A DNA stretch of 8,298 nucleotides from Parcubacteria group bacterium Athens0714_26 (lineage in GTDB: Bacteria; Patescibacteriota; Minisyncoccia; UBA6257; 02-FULL-45-10c), in NCBI GenBank assembly GCA_007376745.1, contig VMGU01000020.1, positions 1-8,298 on the forward strand, read 5' to 3'. The notes under the pieces are model-generated. The model worked only from the letters and a program-made list of their open reading frames with translations. It searched no databases and was not told where the DNA came from. Numbering within the stretch: position 1 is the stretch's first letter; each line of letters begins with the position of its first letter. This document shows positions 6,701 through 8,298 of the stretch, piece by piece. A program made the position numbers and the translations under genes.

Positions 6701-7396
6701 TTTAAAAATCTCCGATTTAAAAACACAGGTTGTTCCGGTAAAAAATACCGATTTTTTAAATCCGTTCAAAATAAAATTAACAACTTCGTTGCCGATATGA
6801 TTTTCCGCGGAGTCCCAAAATTGGATAAAATTATTCAAAGCAAGCGGCTGCCTTCTGGCCTGAATCGCGTCCGCGCCGTCATTTTCAAATTTAGTCAAAG
6901 AAGAAGAAATCCAATTAGAAGAAACACGGTGGTCGGCGTCCAGAAACGCTACGTATTTTGCGCTAATATTTTTAAGCCAATAATTTAATTTGTCTCCTTT
7001 GCGCGTCAAACCGGTAAAAACCAAATAAACTCCCCGTGAGGCGCTTTCAAATATCCGCTGAATTTTTTCTTCAGTGGCGGAAGAAAGCCGCGCCTTGCCA
7101 TAAAATTTATCCAATGGTTCTACTGAATTATCGCTTTCATTTTCAATCAGAATATAAATTTTAATGGAGCCTTTATAGTCCTGATTTACAACAGTTTGAA
7201 CCGCGTCCACAACTCCCTCCCCTTCCTGATATGAAGGAATTAAAACGGCAATATCGCCGCGGTCTTCAGTTTTATTTTCAAAATTTTTATTCTTTTTCAA
7301 AAACAACGCGGCAACGGATAAAAATATAAAAACCGCGGCATACACCGATAAATATCCGAGTGATATCAAAGAAATTAAAAAAAGTGAAGTAGACAT
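3761..7396 (-). CDS. Processive GT2 glycosyltransferase fused to GH2-like glycosidase
   Basis: This 1211-residue membrane protein probably builds and trims a beta-linked polysaccharide. One helix (about 4-33) precedes a BcsA-like GT2 domain (48-305): I-P-S-Y-Q-E-G at 53-59, D-A-D-H with D153/D155, Q-A-R-R-Q-P-L at 179-185, E242-D243 (likely catalytic base in A-E-D-T-F), and R-x-x-R-W at 279-283. Hydrophobic segments follow at about 313-335, 343-363, 370-392, 412-434, 443-470 and 507-525. There is no PilZ domain. After a beta-rich stretch (549-640) comes a clan GH-A barrel of GH2 type (645-915): I-G-A-N-T-V-R-F-Y-H at 681-690, L-G-N-E-W with probable acid/base E755, and A-S-E-F-G-G-F with probable nucleophile E831. 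Residues 916-1211 are beta-rich and unassigned. The start is fixed by an in-frame TAG 12 bases upstream. An AAGAGG abuts the ATG, too close for a normal ribosome site. The product sugar is unknown. Confidence 0.9.
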   Translation of the reverse strand: MSTSLFLISLISLGYLSVYAAVFIFLSVAALFLKKNKNFENKTEDRGDIAVLIPSYQEGEGVVDAVQTVVNQDYKGSIKIYILIENESDNSVEPLDKFYGKARLSSATEEKIQRIFESASRGVYLVFTGLTRKGDKLNYWLKNISAKYVAFLDADHRVSSNWISSSLTKFENDGADAIQARRQPLALNNFIQFWDSAENHIGNEVVNFILNGFKKSVFFTGTTCVFKSEIFKKYAFSDCVAEDTFLSYDLLTGGKKISYNGEAPSYEEVAPDLKNYVNRRRRWSAGHTKNFFAHLRNIFKAPIKLAEKIELLLHGQFYLAPLIAVLLINVYGFYFFTQFTRNIQIFALAAALFISVVLTAVFYKKKDNVFIDWFAAYAWILPQVSILSVYLYKFLNMETYYYILRFPFADKFFYLHLVLLLAPLAAVVSGLILFKRLNNIKNIFLAPTYPFIMFFDIYASFLGFCDFLLGRARWSKVERKNYVASDLVPASVTASISTGKIIKTSYKTIILLLSAVGFIFLANDFLAFDNCGELHKFLWKPLIFKPSSPEVFKINIEKKLSENNSLEVDVKSYLTAKNKSSITYYLDGKKVFDENVSGSEENIAKLNFPLGWEKHELAATAQGDGFICKRTNYFSTALTEIKNNSLYVNGEKFIIKGIIPSFSGARLNLSLDSGLGQLKEIGANTVRFYHSLSESIISAASKYNLMVIDQPDQSTWDEFNIGSGGEKASYVKRYDDMIKKSQGFPYLLFNNLGNEWELGDKSANPIGDVKNLINQIKADSYVWPVSYSTYSTYADYPVDVIGINMLDTGNTYWTKALQALQDFKKPFYASEFGGFTAFWENTPTELRITRFIEYWDDLMNSGAFGAVFFESNDNWAQPVASGYNDPLKPEQPDDMRGFWDEKNKEKLELKFLKEIFSDFDVKILNKTIASGVTEVSVSLNNKRDYSLKNISVNYRDNSLVVGDFKPLETKLLKLAISRGDIQAGKLDLKFEYSSHSGFKNVSINEINLPILSEVPRILNSDFILSQADKGEIKGEMIFSDKIDLVAPDSWQSFYLNGKNIIKTAPRMAIAVENPYHDVLDLRYSGDGISWQKFNSDEIGGGVYYLKFKIPPIVNNKKYLILSGLGTDNITLQAADGEILEISVHNYRENIIDLNLIKKDFLDGEVVLKINRQQIKYIDKNIAGAGLKNDVWINIDPPIIFSSADIEITKGN

Positions 7397-7400
7397 CCTC

Positions 7401-7435
7401 TTATTCTATAACTTTTATAGAATTTTATAGAATAA
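7401..7435. promoter_or_regulatory. Triple TTATAGAAT box with 11-bp inverted repeat before the synthase gene
   Basis: The plus strand carries ttattctataa at 7401-7411 and its exact reverse complement ttatagaataa at 7425-7435, separated by 13 bases. The spacer holds another direct copy: ttttatagaat occurs at 7413-7423 and 7423-7433. The region thus has two direct copies and one inverted copy of TTATAGAAT. It lies 5-39 bases upstream of the ATG of the glycosyltransferase fusion. It could be an operator, or an mRNA hairpin touching the ribosome-binding region. It also holds -10-like TATAAA strings. The low sequence complexity limits confidence. Confidence 0.4.
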
Positions 7436-7464
7436 CTTAAAATATTTTGATAATAAGAATAAAT

Positions 7465-7554
7465 TGGCGGAGGGTGAAGGATTCGAACCTTCGAGGGGAT
7501 TTCTCCCCAACCGCATTTCGAGTGCGGCGCACTAGTCCACTATGCGAACCCTCC
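7465..7554 (-). tRNA. tRNA-Ser (anticodon CGA)
   Basis: Read on the minus strand, a full class II tRNA folds. The acceptor pair is G-G-A-G-G-G-T (7554-7548) with A-C-C-C-T-C-C. The D-arm stem is GCA/TGC. The anticodon stem CCGCA/TGCGG encloses loop CTCGAAA with anticodon CGA at 7520-7518, reading the UCG codon. The long variable arm pairs GGGGA-type bases with TCCCC, as expected for serine. The T-arm is GAAGG-TTCGAAT-CCTTC. The discriminator is G73, usual for serine, and the CCA end (7467-7465) is encoded. The CCA ends 68 bases before the glycosyltransferase start, with no GC-rich terminator between them. Confidence 0.96.
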
Positions 7555-7620
7555 GCTTTGGGCGCCACCGGTCTCAAAATGCCTCTAAACGCGCCTCCGG
7601 AATCTTCTTTTTAAAATAAC

Positions 7621-7648
7621 AAAAAATCCGGCTTTTAGCCAGATTTTT
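7621..7648 (-). terminator. Rho-independent terminator after the zinc-ribbon gene
   Basis: On the minus strand the arms AAAAATCTGGC (7648-7638) and GCCGGATTTTT (7632-7622) pair around the loop TAAAA. The stem is complete apart from one G-U wobble and ends in a run of U. It begins 20 bases past the TAA of the 59-residue gene (7669). On the plus strand the same stem has one C-A mismatch and also ends in U, so weak bidirectional function is possible. It separates the zinc-ribbon gene from tRNA-Ser. Confidence 0.75.
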
Positions 7649-7668
7649 GTCCTCACTTAATATTGGGT

Positions 7669-7848
7669 TTATTTCTTAGTGCCTAATATCCTAAACATCT
7701 TCGTTGTGCAAATCGCGCAGGTACCGGTCATAGCCATTCTGGGCTTATCACCCTTGCCTTTCATAGAAACTTCCTGCGGGCTTTTCATTTCTCTTTTAGC
7801 TTTACATTTTACGCAATATGCCTCGACTATATTTTTAATGTCATCCAT
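7669..7848 (-). CDS. Small zinc-ribbon protein, DUF5679 type
   Basis: This 59-residue protein begins M-D-D-I-K-N-I-V-E-A-Y-C and ends F-R-I-L-G-T-K-K. Two C-x-x-C knuckles, C12/C15 (Y-C-V-K-C-K-A-K-R-E-M) and C44/C47 (G-T-C-A-I-C-T-T-K-M-F-R), should bind one zinc ion. The order A-Y-C-x-K-C-K-x-K-R-E-M, then P-Q-E-V, then G-T-C-x-x-C-x-T-K-M-F-R-I-L-G is the layout I recall for DUF5679, a short family found in CPR bacteria and some other groups; its function is unknown. It is probably cytoplasmic, as there is no signal peptide. A weak AAGG lies nine bases before the ATG, and an in-frame TAA (7873-7875) limits extension to eight codons with no better start. A strong terminator follows, so it is probably a single-gene unit unrelated to the surface operon. 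Confidence 0.9.
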   Translation of the reverse strand: MDDIKNIVEAYCVKCKAKREMKSPQEVSMKGKGDKPRMAMTGTCAICTTKMFRILGTKK

Positions 7849-7871
7849 AATTTGAGCCTTATGACTGATAG

Positions 7872-7877
7872 ATTATA
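7872..7877 (-). promoter_or_regulatory. Candidate -10 element for the zinc-ribbon gene
   Basis: Read on the minus strand this is a perfect TATAAT, 23 bases upstream of the ATG at 7848. A TTGACT lies just upstream (7895-7890), but the 12-base spacing is too short for a normal -35/-10 pair, so only the -10 is supported. The position fits a short leader containing the AAGG. Confidence 0.4.
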
Positions 7878-7924
7878 TTAAATTTAAGCAGTCAATTTCA
7901 GGCGGAATTAGTTAATTATTAGGA

Positions 7925-7960
7925 CCTTTTGGGTAATCTTTAAAGATTTTACCTTAAAAA
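7925..7960. repeat. Interrupted inverted repeat in the intergenic region
   Basis: A perfect 10-base palindrome, tctttaaaga (7937-7946), is flanked by ggtaa (7932-7936) and ttacc (7949-7953) with a two-base offset. Outside these, cctttt (7925-7930) and aaaaag weakly extend the symmetry. There is no trailing U-run beyond the stem that would make it a clear terminator. It lies upstream of the zinc-ribbon gene and could be a protein-binding site. Confidence 0.35.
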
Positions 7961-7990
7961 GACTATATCATGTTAGAATTATTAAGGCAA

Positions 7991-8097
7991 ACCCAGGGTT
8001 TTAACCCTACCTGTCGCCTACCTGCCCATGACCCCGCTTTAGCGGAGTCTCGCCATTGGCTGGGCGTGACCGGTAGGCAAGGCAGACGGGGGTAAAA
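7991..8097. repeat. GC-rich hairpin element in the intergenic region
   Basis: This stretch of about 100 bases is clearly richer in GC than its flanks and is built of nested inverted repeats: gcctacc (8016-8022) with ggtaggc (8072-8078), gccca (8024-8028) with tgggc (8061-8065), and an inner hairpin ccgc-ttta-gcgg (8034-8045). At its left edge agggtt/aaccct (7995-8000, 8003-8008) forms a small separate hairpin. The design resembles dispersed hairpin or MITE-like intergenic repeats that I recall from Parcubacteria genomes. A structured RNA is an alternative. No conserved coding content was found. Confidence 0.5.
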
Positions 8098-8147
8098 TTT
8101 GTTTTCTGCGCCAATCAATTATAAAATATTTCAAAACCGTATAACAC

Positions 8148-8222
8148 GCCCTTGTAGTTCAACGGACAGAACAGTGCCGTCCTAAGGCGAAGATGGGGGT
8201 TCGATTCCCTTCAAGGGCACCA
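8148..8222 (+). tRNA. tRNA-Arg (anticodon CCT)
   Basis: The acceptor stem G-C-C-C-T-T-G (8148-8154) pairs with C-A-A-G-G-G-C (8212-8218). The D-stem is GTTC/GAAC. The anticodon loop GTCCTAA carries CCT at 8181-8183, reading AGG. The T-arm has GGGGG, the loop TTCGATT and CCCTT with two G-U pairs. The discriminator is A73 and the CCA (8220-8222) is encoded. The anticodon stem is weak: it has a G27-A43 mismatch and a T-G pair, and position 32 is a purine. The overall fold is nevertheless complete. A TATAAA at 8120-8125 is a possible -10, without a good -35. Confidence 0.95.
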
Positions 8223-8298
8223 ATATCAAACTTTCCGATTTTTGCCCGATTGATTAGTATGTAAATTTTAATTATAGAATTAAAAATAAAATACCAAC
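8223..8298. other. Gene-free tail with an AT-only inverted repeat
   Basis: No frame or RNA gene is visible after tRNA-Arg. A perfect 8-base inverted repeat, ttttaatt (8266-8273) and aattaaaa (8278-8285) with loop atag, is made entirely of A/T. It has no GC stem, so it is not a convincing terminator. Confidence 0.4.

Noticed and set aside
7890..7895. TTGACT as the -35 of the zinc-ribbon promoter
   Set aside because: It is 12 bases from the TATAAT, too short for a sigma-70 type promoter.
7970..8095. A 41-codon plus-strand open frame across the GC-rich hairpin element
   Set aside because: It has no ribosome-binding site, its content is dictated by the repeat arms, and it shows no domain or hydrophobic pattern.
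8264..8285. AT-only inverted repeat as a terminator for tRNA-Arg
   Set aside because: The stem has no G-C pair, so it would be unstable as RNA, and it starts more than 40 bases past the tRNA.

Overview
The window looks like part of a genome from the Candidatus Patescibacteria (CPR) radiation, most likely a Parcubacteria-type lineage. This is an inference from gene content: AT-rich DNA, secreted proteins built of G-N-V-G-I-G-T modules, a secreted protein built of G-W-A-W-S-x-N-I-G-W repeats, a 59-residue DUF5679-type zinc-ribbon protein, few recognisable Shine-Dalgarno sequences, and TAA stops throughout. The 1211-codon frame contains no in-frame TGA, so the standard bacterial code fits and gives no sign of TGA recoding.

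Layout. Positions 1-7396 hold five genes, all on the minus strand and transcribed towards position 1. In order of transcription they are: a 1211-residue membrane protein fusing a family-2 glycosyltransferase to a GH2-like glycosidase barrel (7396-3761); a 295-residue secreted GW-repeat/Ig-like protein (3704-2817); a 113-residue single-pass membrane protein with three short repeats (2802-2461); a 662-residue secreted fibre-like protein with seven G-N-V-G-I-G-T modules (2449-461); and the N-terminal 102 residues of a second fibre-like protein cut by the window edge (306-1). Gaps between the first four are 56, 14 and 11 bases; 154 AT-rich bases separate the last two.

Upstream lie a minus-strand tRNA-Ser(CGA) (7554-7465), a rho-independent terminator (7648-7621), and the small zinc-ribbon gene (7848-7669). 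A 299-base intergenic stretch follows with two inverted-repeat structures, one a GC-rich hairpin element of about 100 bases. A plus-strand tRNA-Arg(CCT) lies at 8148-8222, and the last 76 bases have no gene.

Working model (inference): the five-gene block encodes a cell-surface system. The synthase-hydrolase would polymerise, export and trim a beta-linked polysaccharide, and the four co-oriented proteins, each with a signal peptide or N-terminal anchor, would be displayed at or outside the membrane as adhesin or fibre components. The most unusual points are the one-polypeptide glycan synthase plus glycosidase, the near-identical DNA of five repeat cores in the fibre gene, and a possible leaderless promoter in front of the GW-repeat gene.
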